Positions 36,006 through 56,554 of a stretch of 64,000 bases of DNA are shown one piece after another (positions within the stretch are counted from its first letter, which is position 1; each line of letters starts with the position of its first letter). The position numbers and the translations under genes are program-made. The stretch is taken from positions 952,010 through 1,016,009 of the forward strand of contig JADCRB010000067.1 of the NCBI GenBank assembly GCA_021464245.1, given 5' to 3'. The DNA is from Carallia brachiata. Taxonomy: Eukaryota > Streptophyta > Magnoliopsida > Malpighiales > Rhizophoraceae. The notes beneath the pieces are model-generated. The model saw nothing but the letters and a program-made list of their open reading frames with translations, was not told the DNA's origin and ran no database searches.

Positions 36006-38054
36006 CATGCCCAAACTCCTCCTTGGCCCTGTTCTGACTTGTTCATTACAAATGTTAGGGAAAGGAGATTTAATTGATAAAGTACCATATAAAAGGAAGA
36101 GTTAAATAGATGGATGGATTAAGCAGGCTCTTCTTGCTTGTGCTTTGAACTCAGAATAAGGAGCAATAACATCTAATGACGAAATGAGAAGTAACAGCCG
36201 AGAAGGGTTTGTAAAGCATTGATTGAGACTGGCGAGAGAGAGACAGAGAGAGCCAGCGATTGAAACTTGCCGTATTTATGCCGCTGCTCTGGTAGCTGAC
36301 AACCTCGAGGATTTTGGTAATGGCATTGGCGATGCAAGAGTAAAGCCCGATTGAATAGGCTAGGCCGTGACGAATTGTAATTTGATTTTCTTTGATAACT
36401 TATCAATAATTTCATACAATACAATAAAGGGATGTGCTTGAAAAAAAATTATAAAATAAATTTTTGTATTATAAAGTTATAAAACACTATAATGTAGCAG
36501 CTCTCATGATTTAGGCTGAGATTTAAGCTTGAAATCTCAGTCATCACTATTAATTAAATCTCCTAAACCACTTAAATTAGACAAATAAAAAAAATAAATT
36601 ATGCAGGTGGCCAAGTTCTATTTGGCTAGCTTTAGATGTATGCGAAGGACGACGTGTCGTTAAGGACTGCTCCTCTGCGGCTAATTGGACTTGGCATGTT
36701 AGGGGAAACCTTGGGCGGCTCCATTTTTTGTTCACATAGGCCCAGTTAAAATTCTTCCGGGTGGCTTTTGTTATGGTGCTGGGCCGCCTAAGTGCTTCAC
36801 TAACTTCGTTTGGCAACGGCGGAAGACAACACGCCTGCATATAGAGTATATATATGTTGTGAGATATATTTTGTGAGATCTTTTAGCCAAAAAAAAAAAA
36901 AAAAGCAAGGCATGGACAACCTTTCCTTTGTTAGCCCAAGTGATGAGAGTGTGTACTAAGCGAGGGTTCAAACTCCCATGTAAATCATACTTTTTCTCAT
37001 TTTATATGTTTAAGTATAGATTTTTAATCAGCTTGAGTTTGATATTGACAAAAAAATTAAAAATAAATTCTAATATATCTAAACAATTCAAAGCTGCAAT
37101 TTTCCCCCAAAACACTGTGTGAAAATTGTAAATACCCAGATTTTGCTAATACGCATGTGATTGTATTGTATGAACGTACACAAAGTTATATAAAAGCATT
37201 TGATTTAATTAATTAAATAAATGGTGTTTGATTTAACTACAACGGATAAATTCAATATCTTGCACGTACGTTCACACATAATCCAGATAAGCCTTTGTAG
37301 ATTGGAGTACATCGTGCCCCGCAAGAACAGGAAAATGAAACGGCCGGATTCTGCATCAATCAGATGAACCAACGCGTGTCTTTGCTGAGAGATGATAGTG
37401 ATACACATAGACAGGTACACACTCGCACAGAGGCAGGAAAAAGAACACTATAGATCCGTAAAAAAAGAAAAAAGGAAAAATTATGGTACAATACTTGAAC
37501 AATAACATGATGCTAACAAAGAGGTGGATCAATTGCATTTTACATTTCATTTAATTCCACAAATTAACAAAAATTACATTAACAAAATTATTTTACTGCC
37601 TTTTTCTTATTATTATATTGCTTTGTCTGCAGTACTACTAGTGTTGTTAAAAAAAGGTACCTCAAACAATATAACGCGACAAATTTTTTTTCTCAATGTC
37701 TAGCCACTTAAAAAAGGAAAGTAGCTAGTTAAGTGTAAGTAAAATGGGATTTAAATGCGATCAAAGCAACACAAATCAGATTAATTATTAGACTTAACAA
37801 ATAAATTGCGTGTGAATTACTCATTTATAAAAGAAAAGTAGTTAATAAGTACACGTTAAATAAAATTTACACATAATCAGAATAACATAAGTTGAATTAA
37901 CTATCAATCGTAATAAGATAAAGTACATGGGTGTCCGTGTCTGACTATCTACATAGTTGTGCTACTTATAAAATCACTAATAAACTGGTTAAAATTACAA
38001 TTACAAAGGGTTCAGTGTCATTGTTTTAGAACAGCTCTGGTTTGGCTCTCCCTC

Positions 38055-38085
<31 letters not shown>

Positions 38086-38401
38086 CAGGAAATCATCCGA
38101 ACCGAAGGGCCTAAAAAGCTAGGCTCCCGCTCTCAATTTTGGGAACTAAATATTTTTGAACGCCCGCCCTTTCCCGGATTGTCCTTATTCAAACCAAGCC
38201 CCTCTCTGCCCCGGTGCCCCCATCCCCAGCAAATATCGTACTAGTTTTATTATTCTATTATATTATTAATCTTGTTCCAACCCAAAGTCAAAAGTCATTT
38301 CTTGTTCTGTGTTTTTTTTTTTTTTTTTTGAACTGTGCTCCTAAACCCTAGAGCTAGGCTTTTAGCTTGTGTTTGATTCTCTGTTCGATTTGTTCATTTC
38401 C
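36006..38401. other. Spacer upstream of the DEK gene
   Basis: No gene recognised. It includes a (TG)n tract (38061-38085) and a poly-T run (38311-38331). The CT-rich 38040-38400 region is the probable promoter and leader of the DEK gene; a TATATATG string at 38055 precedes the TG repeat. Confidence 0.4.
38061..38085. repeat. (TG)n microsatellite upstream of DEK
   Basis: About twelve TG units, some 320 bases before the DEK start codon. Confidence 0.9.
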
Positions 38402-46319
<7,918 letters not shown>

Positions 46320-48313
46320 TTTATTTCACTGTTGATGCATTATATGAGCCATGGACACTCTCCAGGTATGTATCTCTGTGGAGAATTAGCACAAGCTTAT
46401 TGAGAAGAAATCAGCATTGCCATTTGGATGTCATGCTGGTTACCAGATAAACAATACACTTGTGGGCTCTTGTACCATATGTGTTAGGGTAGTGCGTAGT
46501 GCTTCTTCCTACAAATGCTGCTTAGCTAACCTTAACTTAGTTGTTTTCTTTCATAGTTTCCCAATCCTTTGTTAGTTGTTTTTTTTCTCCCTCATTAGAT
46601 GTCTTTTACGTGTATTTACTAACGGGTTCCTTGACAAATGAGTAGTGAATTAATTCTTTGTTCAGTTATTGTAACTCTGATGTCAATTGGTGCTGTGAAG
46701 GTGCCTTAGACTTAGTCATATGTTTGCAAATTAATTATATTAATAGAGGGAAAAAAAAGTATGTTAGCATCTTCGCAAATCTGTTTGCATATTTGCTGTT
46801 CTGGTCGATGGTCCACTGTGTGGTTATTTGGTAAAGAGTAATAATTATGACAAGCAGACCAATATCCTCTGGAGTGCATTTCGCCACTTGTTGCATGCTA
46901 TACCTTCAGTTCGGCTTGTGTTATTTATGAGGCAACCATTATGGTTGTAAATTGTAACACACCAGAACTCATGAAAAGTATGGGAATCTCTGTTCGAAAA
47001 GGAAAAGTATTGGAATTGCTTTGCTGTATTAAATGTTTAGTTTGTGAGTATCATATGGGTCATACTCCATATGGGTGTTTTTGGGTGGCGGCCTGCAGGA
47101 AAAAGGAGAACTTTGACGTGGTTTGGCCGGTTTGGCTCAGATCATAATCCGCCGCAATAAGTCCACCCTGATGATACTATGGGTGTATATAAAATTGTCC
47201 AATCGGCTTAAACTCATCAACCCGCTTCGTTGCTTGAATGGTTGAAATCCTTAACCCGAACGGGCTGACGATCAATACTCCATCGTTGTGTTAACGTCCG
47301 ATCACTACTTGAGTTGCCATCGGTGCAAATTGCTATGCAAACTCCTTGCTGAGGTACGCTATATATAGAGTACAAGAACTAGCAAATAGTTTTGACCGCT
47401 TTGTTTCTCCAGCTACATTCATATTTGAACAAGCAGGTCATTTATTAGCCCCAAGTCTTAAAGTATTTGTTTTCCTTGCCCCAAGTCTGCACATTAGACG
47501 TTTTGTTCTCTGGTTTTTAAGATGTTGCTTCATCTGCCACTTCCATATCACTGTAATCATGACCATTATTTGTCGACCATGTGAACAACATATATATATC
47601 CAGTGATGGTTCAAACTGAATCCGGAACGTTGCGAGTTTGCTACTTATTTGTAAGTAACAACATTGAGAAATCAACATTGGTTAGACAACTTTTTCAAAA
47701 AAAGAAAAAAAAAAATTGTCACACAACACAAGTCGTAAGCCTTTGATAATAATAATTATCTACCTATAAAAGGCTTTTGTTTTATTTTGTGGTTACAAGG
47801 GCCCGTAAACAATCTAGATTAGATAAACATCTCAATCAGTAATCAAAATTTGGAGGCCGACATTCCCAACCGAACCTATAATCAATCTTCTTCTTCTCAC
47901 GCCATACGAAGACATGCAAATTATAATCATCAAGGATCAAGGCAAGAAATCAATTTCTTGTGTGATCGTGCAGAAAGGACAAAGACAATGTTCAAATCAA
48001 GAATAAAGGCAAGAAATCATTTTCTTTTCTCTTTGCTTGGCCAAGGTTCTTCCATGAAGAAAACTTACCATAAGAAAAGAATGGAAACATCGTTAGTCCC
48101 TATCATGGTGTAGCATTTTGTTAACCAAAACAGATAGTATTTAGCCCAATCTATAGCCAATCAGTTCCTATGTAACTTCCACTACTCCAAAACAACACAA
48201 GTACCTCAAATTAATTTGCTGCTCATTCTTCTCCATTTCCATAATCAGGTGTGTTTTTTTTTTGTAATCATTTTTTGGCTGTCAGGTTTAGTTTCCAAGG
48301 ATTGTTTTATATA
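46320..48313. other. Spacer between DEK and the feruloyl transferase gene
   Basis: The first 400 bases are the probable DEK 3' untranslated region. The final 150 bases before 48314 are the probable leader of the acyltransferase. In between, AT-rich DNA with no recognised gene. Confidence 0.4.
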
Positions 48314-49980
48314 ATGGCAGTGGAGAGCATGGATACTTTTCAACTTAGTGTTAGGCAAGGAGAACCTGTTCTGGTTCCTCCTGCAGAGGAAACAGAAAAG
48401 AGCTTGTATTTCCTCTCAAATCTTGATCAGAACATCGCGGTGATAGTTCGAACCATTTACTGCTATAAGTCTGATGATGCCAAGAGAAATAAGGATGCCG
48501 TGGAAGCCATCAAGGATTCCTTGTCAAAAGTTCTTGTTCCCTACTATCCGCTTGCCGGGCGGCTGACAATTAGCTCAGAAGGAAAGCTGATAGTAGATTG
48601 CACCGGGGAGGGTGCAGTTTTTGTTAAGGCTGAAGCAAACTGTACGATAGCTGACCTAGGAGATGTAACAAAGCCTGATCCTGTCACACTTGGAAAGTTG
48701 GTTTATGACATTCCTGGCGCTCAAAACATACTTCAGATACCTCCTCTGATGGCTCAGGTCTGACGCATCCTATTATACGTCGCCCTTCTCAACTTTATTC
48801 AATAATTTCAAAAATTAGAACAAAAGGAGTTTAAGGTTAACTTCTGAGTCTAAGATGTCTCCAAATATGAATCTACAGCTATTATCCATGGTTTGTTTTT
48901 TCGGAGTTATTAGCTTGCTTTCCATCCAATAACTGTTTTTGTGGATATCAAATCGCATATTTTATCCATATAGGTAATATGAAGTCCACCATGCATTCGA
49001 AGCAAATTAATTTCATTATTACTATTGAATTTGGAAAGCATATAATAGTTTGAGAAGCTGGCAAAGTAAAAAGCAAAATTTTAACTTCACATACTAATTG
49101 GAGGAGTTAAACTTGTCTTCCAGGTGACAAAATTCAAATGTGGAGGATTTGTTCTTGGGCTATGCACAAACCACTGTATGTTTGATGGGCTTGGTGCCAT
49201 GGAATTTGTGAACTCATGGGGAGAAATTGCCAGAGGGTTGCCCTTGAAGGTCCCACCATTTCTAGATAGATCCATATTGAAAGCCCGAAATCCACCTAAG
49301 ATAGAATTCCCACACCACGAGTTTGCTGAGGTAGAAGACATATCAAACACCAGCAAGCTTTATCAGGAAGAAATGCTTTACAGCTCCTTTTGCTTTGACC
49401 CGGAAAAGCTTGACCAGCTCAAGAAAAAGGCCATGGAAGATGGGGTTCTAGCCAAGTGCACAAAATTTGAAGCTCTGTCAGCTTTTGTGTGGAGAGCACG
49501 ATGTCGGGCATTAAGGATGCTGCCAGAACAACAGACAAAGCTGCTGTTTGCTGTTGATGGACGGTCTAAATTTGTGCCACCAATACCTGAAGGGTACTTC
49601 GGCAATGCCATTGTCTTAACAAACTCTATGTGTAAAGCAGGAGAGCTCCTGGATAATCACCCATCGTTTGCTACAAGGCTGGTTCAGCATGCGGTTGAAA
49701 TGATTGATGACAGTTACATGAGATCAGCCATCGACTATTTTGAAGCTACAAGAGCTAGGCCTTCTCTAAGTGCAACTCTTCTGATTACAACTTGGTGCAG
49801 GTTATCATTCCACACCACAGACTTTGGATGGGGGCAGCCTATTGCATCGGGCCTATGGCTCTGCCAGAGAAAGAAGTAATACTATTCCTTTCTCACGGGA
49901 AAGATAGGGAAAGCATAAATGTGCTTCTGGGTTTACCAGCTTCAGCCATGAAAATCTTTGAAGAACTAATGAAAATTTGA
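48314..49980 (+). CDS. Omega-hydroxypalmitate O-feruloyl transferase-like BAHD enzyme, frame error near the 3' end
   Basis: A BAHD acyltransferase of the ASFT/HHT1 type, which moves feruloyl from feruloyl-CoA to omega-hydroxy fatty acids and fatty alcohols for suberin and wax aromatics in the cytosol. The exons are 48314-48757 and 49124-49980 with a GT-AG intron. The N terminus [19 protein letters not shown] and [19 protein letters not shown] are near-diagnostic. The catalytic HxxxD is His165-Asp169 (HCMFD) and DFGWG is at 381-385. As written, the frame ends at 49879 with LWLCQRKK. The expected C terminus ([17 protein letters not shown] to FEELMKI, stop at 49980) lies in the next frame, so one base is missing near 49849-49851, in a G run. 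Either a sequencing error or a lesion removes the last ~65 residues. A Cys replaces the usual Ser in TTWSRL. Confidence 0.85.
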
Positions 49981-51291
49981 ATGACCAAAAGATTCACTGC
50001 GTATGCATAGAACATCTCATTATCAAAACTTCCCTTATTAATGAAGTGGATTTTGTGCCTACAACCAAAAAAAGAAGAACTTTTCAAATTTCCAATCCAA
50101 ACCGGGGGAATAGGCTTTCAGTGAGTGACAGATAAAGTGCAGATCAGTGCAGTCTCCTGCAATCTCTATTCCTTTTCAGTTATGTACTTTATACTTTATA
50201 TCCTGTGGTTCCATTAAACAATGATCATAGCTTCTTCTGAACTTGTTCTGCTGCTGTATCAGAAGTTAAACGCTGAATGATTATTTATGTTTGTTAAAAG
50301 AGTATAAGTCTCATATTAATAAAACATAATGATTGGAGTGATTTATAATATTTTTAGATTTTTATAATTAATAGTTTGAACTTTTAAGTAGATTTGATAT
50401 TTTAAAACTTTATTTGACATGATATCAAAATTTGAATTATCTATACTTGCCACAAGACGGTTTGATCTCATATCGATAAAAAACAAAAATCTGACAAAAT
50501 TTTATGTGACAATGTTGTACATTGAATCCTAGAAACGTGACCAGAAAAAGTCAGTTAAAGGTTATCACATACATAACAAATGCAGCTGGACAAATCTACA
50601 CGTACTCAGAAGTGTGCCAAAATTGGGACAGAAAATGAACCTTGTGGATAATAGTTGACAGCATTAAGTAACCTACGGTTCATGGATCGCCGTTAGAAGT
50701 CCACTTCAAAAACTATGCTGCTTTGCAGCATTATTTGCGTCCTCTTTCCAACTACCTATATTGCCAAATCCACTCCGAAATTTAAGAACCGGCATGAAAT
50801 TCAACCAAGTGTCAATTTCGGGACCACTAGTCTTTTTCAGTTTCAAAAATCAAAAGAGATATGGGACCACAGTTTGGTAGGTTTGCTCAATCCCGGTACT
50901 TAAATCCGATGGAAATTATTAAGCATTGGAACTATACAGAGTCCGATTGCTCCAACCCTCTGGAAAAGAATTAAATGCCCATAGTCTTAGGCTAATTTTC
51001 ACACACAGATTATTTCATGACTACAATCTGAACAACGTTAGGTGTGTAGTAAATTAGAAATTCTAACATGAACCAGACCTATGTTAAGATTTTTAACATT
51101 CAATAACATAAACTTCGAACCAAGGAACATACTAACAAATTACTGACAGCGTGATAATCAAAATTTTCAGTATATTTCTCATTTATTTCCATTGATAGAA
51201 ATGGTGGCGAAAGCGAGAACGAAACCAAGGAGTCGGCCATTACATATTTAACTTTAGCATTTGATTTGATTAAAGAAGATTCAGTTAAATC
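49981..51291. other. 3' flank of the acyltransferase and spacer
   Basis: Probable 3' untranslated region to about 50300, then AT-rich DNA. No gene recognised. Confidence 0.4.
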
Positions 51292-51816
51292 TAGTGTTGA
51301 AAGAATCAGACCGAACCGATCGGTTCAACTAGAAAAACTAGGAACTTGACCGGTCTGATTAATCTTAAAAAATTATTGGATTGAAAAACTGACCGAGAAT
51401 CGGGTGAACCGGTCTGTTGAACAGAGAGAACTGACAAACTGGTCAAAAAAAGTACCAAAAAAATTAATAATAATAATAAATATCAATAAATGCTAACATA
51501 CTTTAGTCAAAATTAATTAATATTTTACCTTACCAAGTATCTACATACATAGTTTCTCTAAAAAGTCATTAATATATTTTAATTTTTTCAAAAATAATTA
51601 ATACATTGTCATTTTCAAAAGTAATTAATATGTTTCTATTTTACTAAAAATATTCACTACTTTTCAAATATATAAATGGTATATTTTTAGTTTTTTTGAA
51701 ATATATGTTAAAGTATATTATAAGAATACAAATTTACAAATTATAAGATAAGATTAATAAATTTTTATTTTAGAATAAATTATAAATCATATATATTAAA
51801 GTTACAAATATAAGTA

Positions 51817-51867
<51 letters not shown>

Positions 51868-52057
51868 CTTATATTTTATATAATATTATATTTTAAATAT
51901 TAATATATTAGATAAATGTAGATAACTATTTAATTTTTATATATTTAATATTAAATATCAGTTTTACTGATTTAATTACGATTAATCCGATTGAATTAAT
52001 TGAACCTTTAATTTTTGAATTTTTTAATTTAATAATTTCATTCAATTTTTAAACCTT
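51292..52057. mobile_element. TIR element, copy C, with internal (TA)n expansion
   Basis: Starts TAGTGTTGAAAGAATCAGAC, matching the GTTGAAAGAATC end of copy A, followed by the family's CCGATCGGTTCAAC words. AGTTAAATC (51283-51291) and AGTTGAATC (52058-52066) flank it. An alternating TA run at 51822-51863 accounts for part of its larger size. No coding capacity. Confidence 0.55.
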
Positions 52058-52066
52058 AGTTGAATC

Positions 52067-52402
52067 AGCTGAACACTACTCGGCCGAAATCTTCACTAGA
52101 AGTAACGCGACCATTTCTTGGGTCCATATTTTCGGGTTAAGCCCATTTTTTATCCTTACAATCACAAGTGGAAGATTAGTCCTTTATTGGAATCCAAAGA
52201 AAATATAAAAGCTCAAAAAAAAAAAAAAAAAGACCTTCATGGAACAATCAACTAGTTAGAATTTAAAAATTTAGCTATATATCTTAATATCTAACCTTGC
52301 AAATGTAGGCATCGGATTTACGGGAAAGAAAAAATTATTCTGACCCAACAAATCTCTTCAAAAAAATAAAAAGTTCTTCCAACCACAAATTATCCACAAT
52401 GT
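52067..52402. other. Short spacer
   Basis: AT-rich with an 18-base A run at 52212-52229. Nothing else seen. Confidence 0.4.
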
Positions 52403-52730
52403 ATGAGAGGCAGGGCCCAACACCAAAATATCCACATATCTCGATTCTCGAGTGCTAGTATCTCAAATATCAGTCTGTCTCAATTAAGGTGGAGCTGGTT
52501 AAGATATATAAGATCAACTCTTCAATCTGAAGCCACAGCTATTTTATGGGGAGCCCAGTTAATTACTTCTTTGGGGTCACCTCTCTTAATTATTAAAACT
52601 GATACTAAACTCATTATCTCAACTTTGCAGAAACCTTACAAAGAGTAGTTAGAGGAAGTCGCCCCCCTACTGACAGACATCAAACCCGCTTGTCATATTT
52701 TGTGTATTGTGACGTGGTATGCACTTTTAA
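52403..52730 (+). pseudogene. Possible RNase H-domain relic of a retroelement
   Basis: The open frame contains LQSEATAILWGAQLITSLG then LLIIKTDTKLIISTLQKPYK, and after a stop codon LEEVAPLLTDIKPACHIL. This resembles the plant RVT_3 / RNase H-like fold (E-A-A-LxWGLQLA followed by IETD). The start of the domain is missing and there is an in-frame stop. It is likely a decayed fragment of a non-LTR element or a domesticated RNase H-like gene. Confidence 0.4.
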
Positions 52731-52854
52731 CAAAAGAATTATAACATAATTTAAAGACGGAGTATGTTTTATAGACTGGACGTATAGTCTTTCTTATAAT
52801 TTTTTATTTTTATCCTTTCAGACATCCAAAATTAACGAAAGTTAGCACTTTATT

Positions 52855-52857
<3 letters not shown>

Positions 52858-52894
<37 letters not shown>

Positions 52895-52910
52895 CGCTCT
52901 CTCTCTCTCT
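52858..52910. repeat. Compound (TA)n(TC)n microsatellite
   Basis: About sixteen TA units pass directly into a TC run, with one interruption (TCTCGC). Confidence 0.85.
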
Positions 52911-55269
52911 GCCTCCACGTCGGTAGAATCCATAATCCCATTTATTTTTGAGCTAAGCAAGCCAGAGGGAAACGGCGGCGTTTAGAGGGCGAAGAAATCC
53001 TAGGCCAGAGGGAGAGACAGAAAGTTCCACGATAAGCTACGGCAATAAAAAGACAAAATTAGCCTCAGACACAAATTCAAAGGACAAAATTCGAAAAAAA
53101 AAAGAAAGGAGGGGCAAAGCTACGTGCCGACGTGGCTTGGTATCTAAGACAATTACAGCTGTCTTGCTCAGAAGCACAACTAACCTTTTTAACATCGCGA
53201 AAACACATATACCGTTCAATTTTTTTTGTTAAAATTTATTTGGGTTACAATAAATTTTTAATTTTTTTAATCATAATTATACTTTTTATAAAAAAAAAAG
53301 TAAATTTTTTGTTATAAAAAAAACTATCATTATTATAAAAAATTAAATATGTTACAATCCAGATAAAAAATTTTAAATAATGTATCCACGTCCTTTTTAT
53401 ACATGCTCAGAAACATAACTCACTCTTTTTATATAGCTATATAGATTAACAAACAGAGAAGAAAAGTAAATACAATTATCTGTTTTTCAATTGTTAATAG
53501 AAAATCAGAATATTATTAACTGTATTTTTCTTTTCTAAATCTTTTAAAAAAGAAGAGTTGTTGTACAGATGGATAAGAAAACCTCAATGTCAATGGTGAA
53601 TTTGTGGGGGTATGGAATCTTTCGAATATTATTTTAAATTTCTGACATATTATTCTAACACAAATCAGGACGATGAGGTTTTTATCTAGGCATCTACATT
53701 GATAAAATTCAATTGGAAATTTTTTTTTTTAAAAGAAAAGAAGAAAAAGAAGAAGAGCACCCCCGCGGATTTGGAGGAATCTTTTACATAAAACACGCCT
53801 TATTTGGCAGCAGGTTACCGGCTATCCTTTAAAATAAGAATGGACTCATTTTCTGATTCTTAACTAGATAATTTTAAAGAGTTTTTCTTTTTATAAGGGA
53901 TACAAAAAGGTCATAAAAGGATAATCAGAATTTTAGAATTTAAATATAAAATTAAGAGATTTTCACAAAAATTTCTAACTAATTGTATTAACAGAATGAA
54001 ACAGGTTTTTCCTTTCTTCTCACCTACAACAGTACATAAATTGCAAGCATTGACCGACCTATGTGCCCACCCTAAATTTTAATATATATATATTTTGGTT
54101 TATAAAAACCTATTAAATATTTAAAAAAAAAATAAAAATTAATAAAATTTAAATTCCACCTACTAATTGAGAGACAATCCCTCAACACTCAACCTCTTTA
54201 ATATATATATTACTAGGTGGGCGAACACACAATCATTCAAGTCTAGCATACTGATGATTGGGCTGGCCTACCCTCAATTTTTGCGTGCCCCCTTTGCAAG
54301 TCCCAAATTCAATTCTGTGCTTGTTCTCTTTTCTTGTTTTGTTTGCTTCTACGCTTTTTTTTTTTTTTTTTTCTCCCTCTCTTCTACGCCTTTTTTTTCT
54401 ACCCTTTCTTTGTTTTTTTTTGGCATCTACGCCTTCTTTGTTTTTTTTTTTCTTCCGCTTGTTTTTTTTTAAAAAGTGATTTCTTTCTTTTGGCTTATTT
54501 GCATTCTTTATTTTCTTTCTCAAATAAATTAATTTTTTTGTTTGCTTCTTCTTTTTTTTTTTTTTTTTTTCAAAAAAAGCCGGTTTCTTTATCTCTTTTT
54601 TTTACTATTTCTCCGGCAATCCATTTTTAGTGTATCTACTAAACTAAGTTTCATTTATTTTAAAATTTTTTCAATAAAGTTTTTTATATCATATTATCAC
54701 TTTTTTTAATAAAAAAATAATCTTTTAATAAAATAAATTATTAGTAATGATTATTATTAACAAAGAGAAAAATATTTAAAAGCACATTATATATCTAAAC
54801 ATGAATTTGTTTATAAATGACTTCAATTTTACCAGTTATAGTTATAGTAAATATTTTTTATAACAAATATAATAAATAATTTATCACGCAATCACATAAA
54901 AATAAATGACTAAATATTTAAATGATTACTTATGTAAACAAATTTATTTTATTTTATTGTATAAAAAAAAATAAAATTTTAAAATAGAATTCATATGATA
55001 TAATTTAGATTTTTATTATTTGGAATAATTAATTTAATTTTTTTATCATATATGTTAATTTTTGTTATTATATTTGTATATGTAAAGTTTGTCTCTCCAA
55101 AATTTGTTTTTGGATCTACCACTGATTGCAAGTGATAAAATTTAAAATGCGGTAGAAAAAATCGTAACTTTTTTTGGTAACTAGAAGTTTAACCATCCAA
55201 TGGAGATTATTAAGCACTAAACTCAGTCACCAATTAATGTTTGATGGTGTAGTTTTAATTTTTACGCTC

Positions 55270-55320
55270 GGAATAAGATTTACTTATTTTCTTTTCTTTT
55301 TTTGATAAAGGAATAAGATT
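55270..55320. repeat. Pyrimidine stub with 11-bp direct repeats
   Basis: GGAATAAGATT occurs at 55270-55280 and 55310-55320 around 29 mostly pyrimidine bases ending in GATAAA. It resembles the poly-T stubs, although the T run is interrupted. Confidence 0.45.
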
Positions 55321-55713
55321 CAAATTTGAATGACAAAGTTCGTGTCACTTAAATTTGCAAGAGTCAGATAACTTATCATCATTTTTATAGAAAAAATTAT
55401 TTCCGTAATTAAAAACGTATGTCCTCCAAATCACATTAAAATAATTGTACTAAGATTCACTCTTTAACCAACCATAATGAATTTAAGGAATACAATAACT
55501 CATACTCCATTATCTCAATTAATCACAAGTAAGACCTCTCATAACTTTATGCCGATTGATCTATACGCATAATAAACAACATTAATCTAACTAAATTTTT
55601 CTCCCCCATATTTACTGGAGTTACAGGTTTAAACTATATCCATATATATAAAAATGTATGAAAGGATTGAAAAACGTACACTTGGATACTATCTGTATAT
55701 GCCCAAAGCACAA

Positions 55714-56289
55714 TTAACAGCTGTTATATCTATTTAACTTCAACATCCTTGAAGGGGTCAGAGGCCGATAAGCATCATAGGCCTTGTTCATCCCGCAGTT
55801 ATTTGGTTGGCGAGGGCTGCAAAGGATCGATAATGGCGACCAAATTGGAGTAGTGCCAATCTCCTTGGATCGGTTATCGCCGCTATCTATCTCAGCTAAA
55901 ACTCTGTAGAACAAGTCAACGCCGCAAGGAAGCAATAATGGGCCTTCACTATTGTACCCATACTCCAATTCAGCATCCTCCAGCAGCAACTTGAACAAGG
56001 GGTGGTTGGCAAACTTGGCCTTCACCACGAACCTTTGTTTTTCAGGCCCCACGTAGACTGAGAAACACCCTTCTGGCGCCACTTGACACTTCTTCCGTCC
56101 CCTGTCGTTTTTTCCTTCTTCGTCTGTCGTTTTGGTAGTGTAGTGCTGCCACGTTTGGCTTCTTCTCAAAGAGTTGTTGTCAGAATAGTACTTCTTGCTG
56201 CCAGTGGTGCCAACCGATCGGCATCTTTCCCATGCCTTGACAAAAATGTTTCTCTTCCAATTTCCCTTCGCAACATCCATATCGCCCAA
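55714..56289 (-). CDS. SAUR-family auxin-responsive protein, single exon
   Basis: A 191-residue intronless SAUR protein. In the best studied members SAURs bind PP2C-D phosphatases and promote cell expansion through plasma-membrane proton pumps. The SAUR domain spans about residues 68-140: CQVAPEGCFSVYVGPEKQRF, VVKAKFANHPLFKLLLEDAE, EYGYNSEGPLLLPCGVDLF. The protein has a long basic N-terminal extension (NWKRNIFVKAWERCRS) and a C-terminal tail of about 50 residues, like the larger SAUR subgroup. A second Met (third codon) is an alternative start. A TATATAA box on this strand lies about 260 bases upstream. No lesion seen. Confidence 0.88.
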   Translation of the reverse strand: MGDMDVAKGNWKRNIFVKAWERCRSVGTTGSKKYYSDNNSLRRSQTWQHYTTKTTDEEGKNDRGRKKCQVAPEGCFSVYVGPEKQRFVVKAKFANHPLFKLLLEDAELEYGYNSEGPLLLPCGVDLFYRVLAEIDSGDNRSKEIGTTPIWSPLSILCSPRQPNNCGMNKAYDAYRPLTPSRMLKLNRYNSC

Positions 56290-56547
56290 CCCAAAAACTC
56301 AGAACTTAGCCTTAATATCGTATGTGATAAAACAAAGCTAGAAGATGGAGTTAATGTATAAAGGGGTTGACAATTGAGAGGGAGCTAGAAGGTGGCAATT
56401 CATTATTTTTGTCGCAATAGTTGAAGGTGAAGATAGTAATAACGAGAAAAGGGAGGCACCCCCAATTCCCAATATATAGATATACTTGTCCGAGATAGAG
56501 AAAGCGTATGCAACTTGGGTAAGCTCTGCATAGGCGAGGCGGCAGCG

Positions 56548-56554
56548 TTATATA
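56548..56554 (-). promoter_or_regulatory. TATA box of the SAUR gene
   Basis: TATATAA on the minus strand, about 260 bases before the ATG, preceded by a GC-containing CGGGCC context. Confidence 0.5.

Larger units (their letters stand above)
52731..55713. other. Spacer with microsatellites and a T-rich tract
   Basis: Contains a compound (TA)n(TC)n repeat (52858-52910), a long pyrimidine-rich T/C tract (54340-54620) and a stub at 55270-55320. The open frames in the T-rich tract are low-complexity artefacts. No gene recognised. Confidence 0.45.

Noticed and set aside
54167..54630. Open frames in a T-rich tract
   Set aside because: Poly-Phe/Leu translations of T and C runs, with no family similarity and no splice context.
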